Shown here: positions 22,101-31,221 of the stretch, in pieces
Position numbering within the stretch: position 1 is the stretch's first letter
How the letters are laid out: every line of letters begins with the position of its first letter
From: Chloranthus sessilifolius
Lineage: Eukaryota > Streptophyta > Magnoliopsida > Chloranthales > Chloranthaceae
DNA: 64,000 nt
Assembly: GCA_021018995.1 (NCBI GenBank)
Contig: CM037590.1
Location: forward strand, 38,566,287-38,630,286
Direction of reading: 5' to 3'
The notes under the pieces: generated by a model
What the model was told of the DNA's origin: nothing
The model's input: the letters and a program-made list of their open reading frames with translations, nothing else
The model's database searches: none
Translations under genes and position numbers: made by a program

Positions 22101-25100
22101 TGAACATATGCCCAAAAACCTCCTTTTTCCAAGACTTTGGGGAACGTCAAAAGCGTTGCAGCTTAGCCGAGACAGTGAATTCAAAAGTGCCAGCTCTAAG
22201 AGGAGCCAACCAATTTTCAGAAACGAACTCCCCTAAAACCTGTGTTTTAACCATGCAGGCTCAAATCGAAAAGGCTTTGGACCACAATCCTTAGTGAGAA
22301 AGGAAAAAAATACGGGAATGTAACCATTAGGGTTCACCACACCCACACCATCGTTAATCACATTATGATGATACTATCGGAGAAAGAAGAAAGCTGGAGC
22401 TCTTTGAGGCCGTGTGATGGGACACAGAAACTTTAGGAAATAGAAGGTTGTACATGAACATAATCACTATTTTGCAATTACCCTCTGGCTCTAATAACTA
22501 GAAAGTCCGCAATAAACTCATGAGAAGTGGGTCTTTTATAGAGGTATCGTGCATGTAATACTACAACCCAAACAACTCCATAAATATGCAGAAATACATT
22601 TGAAATCAAACTAGTAAATGCTGAACATGGAGCTTGGGGCAAACTATAATAACTAACACTATCCTGAAGATAGTTCTTTTTATTTGCGAGTGTAATACAT
22701 TATAAGATAAAATAGCACAAAGAAAGGCGATGAAGTGAGGTGCTAGCCTCAAAACTGGGACATGGTAAAAAAGGTGGTTGATAGTTTAGAAAACCGGACC
22801 GCCTAGAAAAGAGCGAAACAAGACCCGAGCTACGACCAAAAAAACATGGGTCACTCCGCAATCATGGACTGAGATGAGGCCAATGAATGGACTAGATACC
22901 TAATGCAGATCCTCAATCAAAATATCTCAAGATTCAGTGACTTCTACCATATCCACATGTCTAAAGCCTTTGCCGAAACCGCCCAAATGAATTTACATAT
23001 GGTTTTAACAACCATGGCCATTGTCCGATGAGTACCCTGAAACCATCTATCAGTCCTTTCAAGCCAAATAGCCCACATAACTGCCAATAGGATCGAGCAA
23101 CTAAAAACCAAATCTCTAACACTATTTAGGAGACTGATAGTGTTAAAACTCATCCTACACTATTTGCAGCGAACCTGATTCGGTGTGACAAGCGAATTGA
23201 CTCCTTAATGCTAAGTATGTTGTTTATATTAGAATTTTAGAAGCATAAAAAGGGGAATTGAACCAAAAGATTATGATTTTTATGTTTTATAACTAACCAA
23301 GTGGTCATTTACATTTCATTTATTAAAGAATGTAAATTTATATTATAAAAATAATAAATACTTTTAAAACTCATCCTACCCTAGTGAATCGGGTTTGCTT
23401 GATAGTAATGAATTGCAAATTGTGAACCCAAATTCGAATTGAGTGAATGAACGAACTAAGTACACCACTCCAAGATGGATCCGTGGTGCACAAGCCTTAG
23501 CATCTATCACCTGGATACAAGAAGCTCTCCTTTTGTATAAGATCAAATATGCTCTCACGTAATGGATCCAATTTAAACTCTATACGAACTTTTTGATTTC
23601 CCCTATATCATTAAATGACATTCAACACCATTCCAGGATGGATCCTTTCATGCACAGGTCTTAATGCATCTATCACCTGAATGCAAGAAGCTATACTTTA
23701 CTGTAGAATCATTGATGCTACCATGTAATGCTCTATATGGATTCGGTTTCCAAAACAGTATGCGTACAACCAGATTTTGTTTAATACTATTAATAGCATT
23801 TAAATGGGTGCAGGAGAAATTTGGTAAATCTTTAAAAAAATTCATAGAAAAACAGAGTATCACAGCACCGAAAGAAACAGAAAATTGGCTTTGATAATCT
23901 AATTTGTTTCCCTTTTATTTGAAGGATCTTGTTGAACGCTTTCTCCAAATTGAATTCTAAGTGACGGCATTTATTCTTGGCATGTGGTCTAGTTGCTGTA
24001 GGGGAAACTAGAAGGGAGTTTCCTGCCCAATGCATCTAAAACGTGTTTCTATTCCATTGGTTCAGTTCTCCACTTGTGGATCAAGCGCCATGAAACTGGT
24101 AGTCTTAATATCAATGTAGTTAAATGGCATATGAGACCCTATGCAATGGCATAGGGCCATCGCATATGCTGGTCCCATATGCCATTATGCCATGATATAA
24201 ATTTTTTTTTTTTTTTTCAAAAAAATCCCAAAAAATTCCCAAAGTTCCCCATATTGAAAAGTAATATGTTTGTGTTAATTTTGTGCTCTATTAATTTTGT
24301 GGTCTCTAAAATTAGAAATAAAAGTGTATAATATAAGTATATAACCCATAATTTAGAAGGGAAATATAAAAAATAAGTCCAACTAGTACAAAAATAAAGT
24401 AGACCATACAAAAGAGAAGGAAAGAGATCCAAAACATACCTTTGAGTAGTTGTGGTATGCATTACGAAGAGAAACCCCCTATTAATAGGGCTTGGGGAAG
24501 CCTAAAAGCCAAAAAAAATAAACAATATCAATGTTGGAGAAGTATGCCATGGAATACACTGTATGTCATGGCATACAATTGTATGCGATGGCATAATTCC
24601 TGGATCGTATATGCCATGATGGCATATGCAATCGAGCCCTTTCTGATGGCATATGCGATCGCATAATGGCATATGCAATCGCATATGACAACAGTGCTTA
24701 ATATAATTTAATCCCAGGAATAATTGTGTTTCTTTTAGGACTAATTATGAGGAATTGTTTCTTTTTCAGTGATACGTTTCCACATAGGAGCTTATTTGCA
24801 CATTGTAGTTTTCTAACCTCCAACATAGCTGTTAATAACAGCCTTCCCCAATGATGACTTTCCACGTGTGTTTTCTTATTAACAAACTGTGACAAAATCT
24901 CCATTATTGAAGACCTCTTCGTTCATCTTCAATGAAGACACCTTCACTTATTTGCTTCATTTTTCATTCCGAACTTGGCTTCGCTATGAAATTCCCACCC
25001 GAAGCAACTATGTAGGAATTGTTCACGGAAGCAACTATTTGGTTTTCATCTTACTGCAATGAGTCTCAATCTGCTTCTATCTCCATCATAACCATTCCAT

Positions 25101-28100
25101 GCCAAAGTTATTTATAACTTCACACCTATTTGAAACCTAAATGGCAATGTTGGGGATTTGGATTCGATTCCAGTCCAAGCCGATCGATCCACCAAAGGAA
25201 ATACAAGATGTATGGTAAAACAAGTAAAAAAATTTGGTGTCAACCCACTCGCTTTTTCGTGAGAACGTTTTTGTGGTGGGCTAGCAAAGTATTATTGACA
25301 GGGGACACCAAGATCGAGAACATTGAAGTTGGGTCGCAACAAAATTTTCAGCTTCAAGAAAGTAGAAATGAGTAGAATTAGTGTGCTGGAGCAATGCCCA
25401 GTCGATTGATCGAACATTCAATTGATCGATGGATTGTAGCTAGTAAAAAAAAAAAAAAAAAAAACTACAGTGCTACAGTAACTCGATTGATCGAGCTACA
25501 GTGCGAATTTTAAAAGAATTTAAGTTTTGAGGGAGAACTTGTCTTTCTTTTTTGTTTATTTTTGTTTTAGAGTTTTATTTTAAGACCTATATAAGGTCAC
25601 GATGAAAACAATGTAATTAGTTTTGATTATTGAATGAAAGAGCTTTTGCTTTTGGAACTTGAGTTGTGTTTCTTCGAAGAGTGAATCTTCGCTTCTCGAG
25701 AAGGGTTTGGTGTGAAGCCAAGGGTGTGAAGCCCAAAATCTATCTTCTTTCTATCCCTTTCTTTGATTTTATCTTTTCCTTTCGTATTAATCATCAACAA
25801 CCTAGATTCAGCTAGAAAACCATAACCCCTAGCATTCATCAGAGCCATTGAATCAAACCTATCTCGTAAATCCTAAATCCAGCCATCCAACCTTCAAATA
25901 CCCCGAAGTTCATAAACCCTAGATCCTATCTGAGTCCCTGAATCGATCCGATTCAAGCCTAGATTTCATCCAAGCCGTTAAACCAACCTGAATCAGAACC
26001 CTTAGAACACTCGCAATTCTCCAATGGAAAACTACGAAACCCTAAGCGTCTTGTCTCTGAACCTTCGAATCGATCTGATTCGAACCCTAGATCTCATACA
26101 AGCTGTTAACCAACCCGAATCAGAACCCCTTAGAGGACTCGTCATTCCTTCATTGAATCCCGAGCGGCGCCGCCCTAATCTGGAATAGCTAGAGTTCTAC
26201 CTCTAAGACCGATCTATACTGCAAAGCTAACGGATCTAACGCACGGACCGGACCCTACTCGAATCTAGCGCGATTTTCCAATGGAAAACTACAAAACTCG
26301 AAGGTATCCGCATTATTTTCAGGTTTATTGTTTAATTTTGGCAATTAATTAAATCATAGCATTCACGTAGTTGAGGGCTCTTGTCCTGCATCAGTTTGGT
26401 ATCAAAGCCTAGGTTTTAGGTTAGGTCATCTTTTGCATGTCATTTTAATCTCAGTAAATTTTATGTTTATCAAATGTGCACGTCTTGTGTTCGACAAAAG
26501 TCCTTACTCATTTTGAGTCACATGTGTATGTCATTTCGATGTCTTTGATTTCATGTCATTTTTGCCTTCATTCGTACGCTCATCTAGTGTTTGATAAAAT
26601 TTCTCACTCTTTGTTGGTTCATAATTGCATGTCATTTAGAAGCCGTGATTAATGAGTCGTGATCACCATGAACATGGGCGAGCTTGTCGATGCCCTTAGG
26701 AACATCAAAGCTAAAATGTGTGCAATTAATAATAGGAGTTGTCGCACTCCAAATTCTGAGCAAAGTCCCAAAAGTCGTGATGAGACTAGAGTTAGGGGAT
26801 ACCCTACGACCCTGTCGATAGGTTTCTAAAATCTATTCGGAATGAAGTTCCAAACTTTGAGGGATGGGGGACCTTAAAACCTCTGTAGAGTGGTTGTCTA
26901 GTATAGAGGATTATTTTGATTGGTATTGCATACCGAATGAGTATAAAATTAGGCTAACAAAAACCAAGTTGGAAGGTAATGCTAAAACTTTTTAGACTCT
27001 CATAGAGCACCGTACTGAATCTCTTCAGAGTAAACCTATCTCCACATGGGAGGACATGAAGGGGAACCTTATCAAAGAGTATGTTCCTGTAACACACTGG
27101 CACCTTCTACGGTTTTTGAAAAACAAGACAGACAGGTGTCCTGATTGTTCTAAGTGTCATGGATTTGGACACTTTGCTTATCAATGCACTACAACATTTT
27201 CCACTCCGAATTTAGTGATTAAAACAGAGTTCTAAGGAGTAGGAAAGATTAAAAGTAGAAGATGAAGTGTATGACCCTCGTACCATGACGAGTGAAGAGG
27301 AGATGGAAGAAGCTGATGCGAGTCTAGTTTGTGTCAAATTGACTTCTATTTCCCTTGTGAGTAATAATGTTGAATTGCCCACATGTGAGTCAACTGAGTT
27401 ACCCACACACGATTCGACCAAGTCATCTACGCACGATTTGTTAGTGCTCGTAGAGCCAGTTGTGCATGAGTCCTTATTGGTGGTAGAGTTGAGTACACTT
27501 GAATCTTTGAAGTTGGTCGAGCCGAGTACACGTGAAGCCACCGAACTGGGTACACAGAAACCATTATTGTCAATTGAATCAAGTATCCCAGAGTCTTTGG
27601 TTTTGCTTAATACGAGCATGCACGAGTTAATCGAGTCGAGTGTACATGAGCCATTAGTATCCCTTGATTCGATCACACATGAGTTGATAGTGCCCACGAA
27701 GTCAGTTGTCTCTAAGTTGTTAATGTTAGTAGAATCAAGAGCACTTGAGTAGGTTACATGTGAGTCGTTAGCGCCGTATGCACATGAGAGTATCAAGTCC
27801 TTAGATACACATACACATCATGGTCTCGAGTTACATAGCGCTTCACATTTTGAGTCTCATTGTGAGTCAAATTTTGAGTCTCATTTCCCATTGCATGCCG
27901 AAATTAAGCTTAAAATTAATTTATGCAATGAAACTCTCAAAGTACCACTGCAGTTCCTAAGGCTTTTATGGAATTTCAATTGAATGATCACGCAATGGTT
28001 CAGATTGGATTTGAACTATTCCCATCGGAAGTCGTAAAGGAGCTCCAAGCCCATGGCGCTGGACCTTTTGAAATTGTGGCAAGGAGTGGTCTTAATGCAT

Positions 28101-31100
28101 ACGTTCTTGAGCTTGCTCTAGATATAGGGATTAACTCAACGTCCAATGTGGAGGGCCTAATTCCTTCTATAGGCTCAACCCCCATGACCTTGCAATCCTT
28201 TTCAAATGCTCCCTATTCACGATCCCATCCCAACTTTGCAACCGATACCCCTTCCCTACCTAACAGACAGAGGAAAGAAGTAATTGAGAAAATTTGGGAT
28301 GATCTTGTGGCCTTCACCTGCAGCAGAGAGTTTCTAGTTTATGAGATGCAGAGGGTTGATGAGTCGACCACCGAGAGTGCATAGGCTGATCATGAGAGGG
28401 CTCGTTGCTTGCACTCTCTTATTTCCTGACCGATATTGCGATCACATTTCATTGGGGATGAATTCCTTCAGGTCTGGGAGAGTTGATGAGAAATTTCAAA
28501 AGTATTTGGTAGAGTGGGTTGGTGAGCCGTGCTATTGGGTTCGTCAAGGAGAGGTGTACCGTGTGCGTCCTGCTACAATCAATAAAGATGATGATCATAC
28601 GTCACTAGATGTTGAGATTGTTGGGTTAGTTGCAAGGAGTTCCACCATTCGGGTTCCAATACACTTGATCAGTACTACATGCGTGTTTCATCAGTGATGA
28701 AATATTTTGAGTCGGAGAGAATGACGGGGGACACCAAGATTGAGAGCATTGAAATTGGGTTGCAACAGAATTTTCAGCTTCAAGAAAGCAGAAAGGAGGA
28801 GAATTAGTGTGCTAGAGCAATGCCTAGTCGATTGATCGAACATTCAATCGATCGATCGATTGTGGCCAGTAAAAAAAAAAAAAAAGCTACAGTGCTACAG
28901 TAACTTGATTGATCGAGTTACAATGCGAATTTTGAAAGAATTTAAGTTTTGAGGGCAAACTTATTTTTCTTTTTTGTTTATTTTTATTTTAGGGTTTTAT
29001 TTTAAGATCTCTTATATAAGGTCATGATGAAAACAATGTAATTAGTTTTTGATTAATGAAAAGAGCTTTTGCTTGTGTGCTTGAGATGAAGCCTCCACGA
29101 AGAGTGATTCTTCGCTTCCCGAGAAGGTTTTGGTGTGAAGCCAAGGGTGTGAAGTCCAAAATCTATCTCTTTATTTTTTATTTTCTTTCTCTGCTTATTT
29201 TGATCCCGTAAACCTTAAATCCAGCCGTTACCTTTTTCCAAAATTCCCAAAATCAGAACTATTGATTCAAACCTATCTCATAAATCCTAAACCCAGCCAT
29301 CCAACCAGAAATGCCCCGACATTCAAAACCCACATATCCATCAGAACCTTTGAATCGATCTGATTCGAACCCTAGATCTCATACAAGCCGTTAACCAACC
29401 CGATTCAGAACTCCTTAGAGGACTCGTGATTCCATCATTGAATCCCAGCGGCGCCCTAATCTGGAATAGCTAGAGTTCTACCTCTAGGACCGATCTATAC
29501 TGCAAAGCTAACGGATCTAGCGCACGGACCGGACCCTACTCGAATCTAGCGCGATTTTCCAATGAAAAATTACAAAACCCGAAGGTATCTGCATTATTTT
29601 CAGGTTTATTGTTTAATTTCGGCAATTAATTAATCATAGCATTCATGTAGTTTAGGGCTCTTGTCCCGCATCAATTATGTTTGACTGTTTTAATCTTGAG
29701 GAATAAACAAAGGGAAAAAGAGCGTATAAAGCAAAGTGGAAGGCTCTGAACATTTGAGCAATAAATTTACAGTTTATCATAGTATTTGCCTGCTTAGTAG
29801 CTTAAAGCTACTAGTCAATAAAACTGACAAGTATCAATAGATGAGTTCTCCAATAGATTTTACTAATTCTTAATCTAAGGATAAAGTTCTGGTACTATCT
29901 TCCTCGTGTCTAGATGGGTGCAGATGACTAGGCTGCATCATCGGATCCTGATCTGATGGTGCATTTCCATTTTATGACAGTGAGTCCGGCCGTACTTATT
30001 TCAGGTAGAGCCTGCCATCCAAACTGTGCAGGTTTGCCTTCCATACAATCTAAGGCATTAAAGGCGCACAGATTTGAACCTTAATTTAAAAGACTAAAGT
30101 TTATTTGATTCATTTCGGGCATTCACATATTTTGCTGAACGGAGTGTCAATGATGCGCAAACTGCTTCCCAAGACATCTGTACTACAATAGGTGTTCTAG
30201 TGTGGGATACATATATTTTTCCCTAAATTCTTTCTACTGTTTTTGGCATTTATCCCCATAAGACATGTCATATTTACACTCCGTCCCCCTGTTTTTCACC
30301 TATTTACACTGTGGCCCTTGCTTTTGTGTTTCCTTCATTTAGTACTCCCTATAGTGACGAATTAGCCGTTGACTGTTATAGAACTAAACTTTGATTGCTT
30401 TGAATCAGAAGGTGGAGATCGTTTTTCACCACAATCTTCCACCCAAGGAATCTTAATATCAGGAGCGTACCATCAGGCAGCCAGATTTTGATTCCAGGTG
30501 ACAGACTACTCAAAAAGTGAACATGATCATGGGTGTACATAAAACATGGTTCTTGAACCAAAATCTGACTGTCCAATTGTAGGCCCATGATCTCAAGATC
30601 TATTAGTTGAAAGATCGGGGAGAAAAACAATCTCCATCATCTGATCCACAGAAATCAAAGGTTATTTTGTCGGAGAGTCAGTCACTATAGGGGTAATAAG
30701 TAAATGAAACACAAAAGCAAGGGCCGCAGTGTGAACAGGTGAAACATTGGGGGGGGAGTGCAAATAAGACATGTGAGGGGTAAATCCAAAAAGCCCTTCT
30801 TTTTATGCATGCTCCAAGTCCCCACATATTAGCGCTTAATGTTTTCCCAACTATATAAGTATCTTTTTTACACCCAGAGCCTGTTGCGTTCGCAGCTTTT
30901 TACAATTTCTCAAGACAAATCAATTGAAACATGATTCATAATCTTTAAACTTTCAGGAAGGGTATTGGCCGTCAGCTTCTGAAGGCAAGTGAGGACCTCA
31001 TATTACAAGTGGCAGTTTCCAGAGATGTGTACTTGCATTGCAGAAAGATTGATATAGCTCCACTTAACATGTATAAGAATGCAGGTTACAGTGTCGTCAA

Positions 31101-31221
31101 GACGGATAATTACTTAACATGGTTGAAACTTCAGCGACGTAAACACTTGATGTGCAAGAAACTTTCAGTCTTAAACAACCCGTCACTGGGTCGATCAGGT
31201 TCTGATGGTCAACACAGTTAA
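16179..31221 (+). CDS. GNAT5: Plastid GCN5-related N-acetyltransferase, GNAT5-like, two exons: 16179-16825 and 30957-31221
   Basis: The 303-residue protein is a GNAT-fold acyltransferase of the plant plastid class, which acetylates protein N-termini and lysines using acetyl-CoA. The start MATTFSTSFP begins a Ser/Thr/Pro-rich stretch of about 65 residues that looks like a chloroplast transit peptide. I prefer it to the in-frame ATG 81 bases upstream because of its context (TCAATGGCT) and the transit-peptide start. The fold shows SESFAESMGVP, CPYICNMTVKKGL (beta4), the acetyl-CoA loop RRKGIGRQLLKASED (R215-G220 fits RxxGxG) and VYLHCRKIDIAPLNMYKNAGY. Exon 1 ends AGGAG|gtaatt and exon 2 follows tttcag|GAAGGG, a phase-2 junction that recreates the loop exactly. 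The intron is 14131 bp. An AATAAA lies at 31222-31227. Naming as GNAT5 rests on remembered sequence and on the neighbouring PBL28-like gene. Confidence 0.88.
16826..18109 (+). other. 5' part of the giant GNAT intron
   Basis: T-rich intron sequence with GTAATT as donor. It carries the dispersed repeat shared with 10075-10270 at about 17360-17560. A B-box-like GGTTTGAGTCTC (about 17610) lacks a matching A-box. Confidence 0.6.
19705..20809 (+). mobile_element. Solo LTR, Ty3/gypsy-like, 1105 bp, with 5-bp target duplication
   Basis: It starts TGGCAGG and ends CGCGTCA, and is flanked by GTATC on both sides (19700-19704 and 20810-20814). The 3' half (GAGTTTGGTGTGAGGCCAAGG, then ACTTTTATCGACT-like and AGGGTCGTTGTCCCGCGTCA) resembles the LTRs of the gypsy element at 25296-29673. 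The 5' half has seven CTCGAGCGA or CTCAAGCGA motifs. It interrupts the LINE reverse transcriptase. The single LTR with an intact duplication indicates recombination between two LTRs. Confidence 0.9.
20930..21093. mobile_element. hAT MITE, 164 bp, with 8-bp target duplication
   Basis: ACCTAAGT repeats flank it (20922-20929 and 21094-21101). Ends are CATGGTTCAAAATTTCGG and the inverted CAAGGCTCAAAAATTCAG. The core is rich in TTTCGGTCGAAAT/ACCGAAACGAAA. It sits inside the LINE. Confidence 0.88.
21496..21586 (-). mobile_element. 5'-truncated LINE tail insertion, 91 bp, 12-bp target duplication
   Basis: CAAAAGGATTTT occurs at 21484-21495 and 21587-21598. On the minus strand the insert ends ACTTCTTTGTTACCGTCTC followed by an A-run, a plant LINE 3' end. 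Its 5' edge (21568-21586) resembles the host LINE at 21620-21645. Confidence 0.8.
22300..22940. other. GNAT intron, no gene
   Basis: Unassigned, probably the decayed 5' flank of the first LINE and the 3' flank of the second LINE fragment. Confidence 0.4.
22941..23160 (-). pseudogene. Second LINE fragment, C-terminal zinc-binding region
   Basis: The minus strand reads SCSILLAVMWAIWLERTDRW, then FQGTHRTMAMVV. This is the WAIWxERNxRxF block found at the very end of plant L1 ORF2. It is upstream and separate from the larger LINE, so it is another copy. Confidence 0.7.
23161..24113. repeat. Intron sequence with an imperfect direct repeat of about 120 bp
   Basis: The blocks at about 23462-23580 and 23620-23750 share CCA(G)GATGGATCC, TGCACA(A/G)G, GCATCTATCACCTG(G/A)AT and CAAGAAGCT. 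No ORF or known family. Confidence 0.5.
24114..24694. mobile_element. Palindromic element built on GCATATGC and GCGATCGC words
   Basis: The left end reads TTAAATGGCATATGAGAC and the right end, inverted, TTGTCATATGCGATTGCATA. The outer 70-90 bases on each side repeat GGCATATGC, GGCATAATGG and CGATCGCAT. A related structure with GCTTAAGCG words lies at 51967-52594. No coding capacity. Confidence 0.55.
24695..25290. other. GNAT intron, no feature recognised
   Basis: Unassigned DNA up to the target-site duplication of the gypsy element. Confidence 0.4.
25296..26393 (+). repeat. 5' LTR of the gypsy element
   Basis: It is 1098 bp with TG...CA ends. It carries GATTGATCGA/TCGATTGATCGAG inverted words near 25405-25490, a poly-A of about 20 bases at 25446, a TATATAAGG promoter box (25588) and the GGTTTGGTGTGAAGCCAAGG block (25706). 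Confidence 0.92.
26397..26408 (+). promoter_or_regulatory. Primer-binding site of the gypsy element
   Basis: TGGTATCAAAGC, three bases after the LTR, differs by one base from the initiator-Met tRNA complement. Confidence 0.85.
26640..27190 (+). pseudogene. Gypsy gag with CCHC zinc knuckle
   Basis: The retrotransposon gag domain reads WLSSIEDYFDWYCIPNEYKI and LTKTKLEGNAKTF, followed by a TAG in place of the usual Trp codon, then PISTWEDMKGNLIKEYVP. After a deletion the frame reaches the nucleic-acid-binding knuckle CSKCHGFGHFAYQC (27146-27187; C-x2-C-x4-H-x4-C, intact). The internal stop makes it non-functional. Confidence 0.8.
27267..27960 (+). pseudogene. Repetitive Ser/Glu/Val-rich coding stretch between gag and integrase
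   Basis: An open frame (27267-27752, 161 residues) repeats a degenerate 14-15-residue unit such as VEPSTREATELGTQ or SSVHEPLVSLDSITHEL, with recurring HE(S/P)L and VE(S/P)S. At DNA level the word CACATGAGTC recurs about every 45 bases and continues to 27895 beyond the stop. The long antisense ORF (27212-27796) is a by-product of the repeat. It occupies the position where protease and RT normally lie. Confidence 0.6.
27962..28695 (+). pseudogene. Gypsy integrase C-terminus and chromodomain-like tail
   Basis: It reads DHAMVQIGFELFPSEVVKEL, then AHGAGPFEIVARSGLNAYVL, the typical end of gypsy integrase (MVRxxxERFPxGTxKKLxxRxxGPFxI, then NAYVLDLP). The sequence EKFQKYLVEWVGEPCYWV after a frameshift resembles the KYLVRWxGxxxxxxTW core of an integrase chromodomain. 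The catalytic DDE core is absent. Confidence 0.78.
28722..29673 (+). repeat. 3' LTR of the gypsy element
   Basis: 952 bp, the same ends as the 5' LTR, shorter by several small deletions. The A/G-rich GGAGAGAATGACGGGGG just before it is the likely polypurine tract. Confidence 0.92.
29679..30237. other. GNAT intron, no feature recognised
   Basis: Unassigned sequence between the gypsy element and the nested palindrome. Confidence 0.4.
30238..30797. mobile_element. Nested palindrome: outer inverted arms around an FB1 MITE
   Basis: Outer arms 30238-30365 and 30665-30797 are inverse copies (TTTGGCATTTATCCCC against GGGGTAAATCCAAAA; GGCCCTTGCTTTTGTGTTTC against its inverse; CTATAGTGAC against GTCACTATAG). 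Between them is an FB1 unit (30380-30660) that is itself a palindrome. The whole 560 bp could fold into one hairpin. It lies 160 bp before GNAT exon 2. Confidence 0.7.
30395..30660. mobile_element. FB1 palindromic MITE, reference copy
   Basis: Left-arm words GGTGGAGATCGTTTTTC, CCAAGGAATCTTAATATC and CCAGATTTTGATTCCA meet their inverses AAAATCTGACTG, GATCTCAAGATC and AACAATCTCCATCATC. The arms are about 125 bp. The family recurs at about ten other places in the window. No coding capacity. Confidence 0.75.

Larger units (their letters stand above)
18110..22300 (-). mobile_element. L1-type LINE, degenerate, minus strand, cut by later insertions
   Basis: Read on the minus strand in order: linker PKPFRFEPAWLKH-like (about 22280) and a KKNCFGSNGHTSNGL-like stretch (22000-21900); RT start FSEMEVKATVMDVAGDRAPS (about 21680) and FDAEYITEFRGLALL (about 21350); catalytic THLQFADNALMLCDA (about 19580), in which the FADD aspartate pair has become FADN; RT tail (19390-19121); zinc-knuckle-type C-terminus SWWNGIRSVQPSFRQGVKFK and then ILLWHDFWVGDFPLS (18944-18693); 3' UTR ending near 18110. 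Many stops and frameshifts are present. Its colinear order shows one element split by a solo LTR, a hAT MITE and a small LINE-tail insertion. Confidence 0.85.
25296..29673 (+). mobile_element. Complete non-autonomous Ty3/gypsy element with 5-bp target duplication
   Basis: ATTAT lies on both sides (25291-25295 and 29674-29678). The LTRs, 25296-26393 (1098 bp) and 28722-29673 (952 bp), start TGAC and end ATCA. The PBS is at 26397-26408. The 2.3-kb interior holds gag with a CCHC knuckle, a long repetitive acidic stretch, and the C-terminal integrase with the tail region. Protease, RT, RNase H and the integrase core are absent. It lies in the sense orientation inside the GNAT intron. Confidence 0.92.

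Noticed and set aside
27212-27796. 194-codon ORF on the minus strand
   Set aside because: It is the antisense of the repetitive gypsy coding stretch; the repeat keeps several frames open, and no family motif is present.
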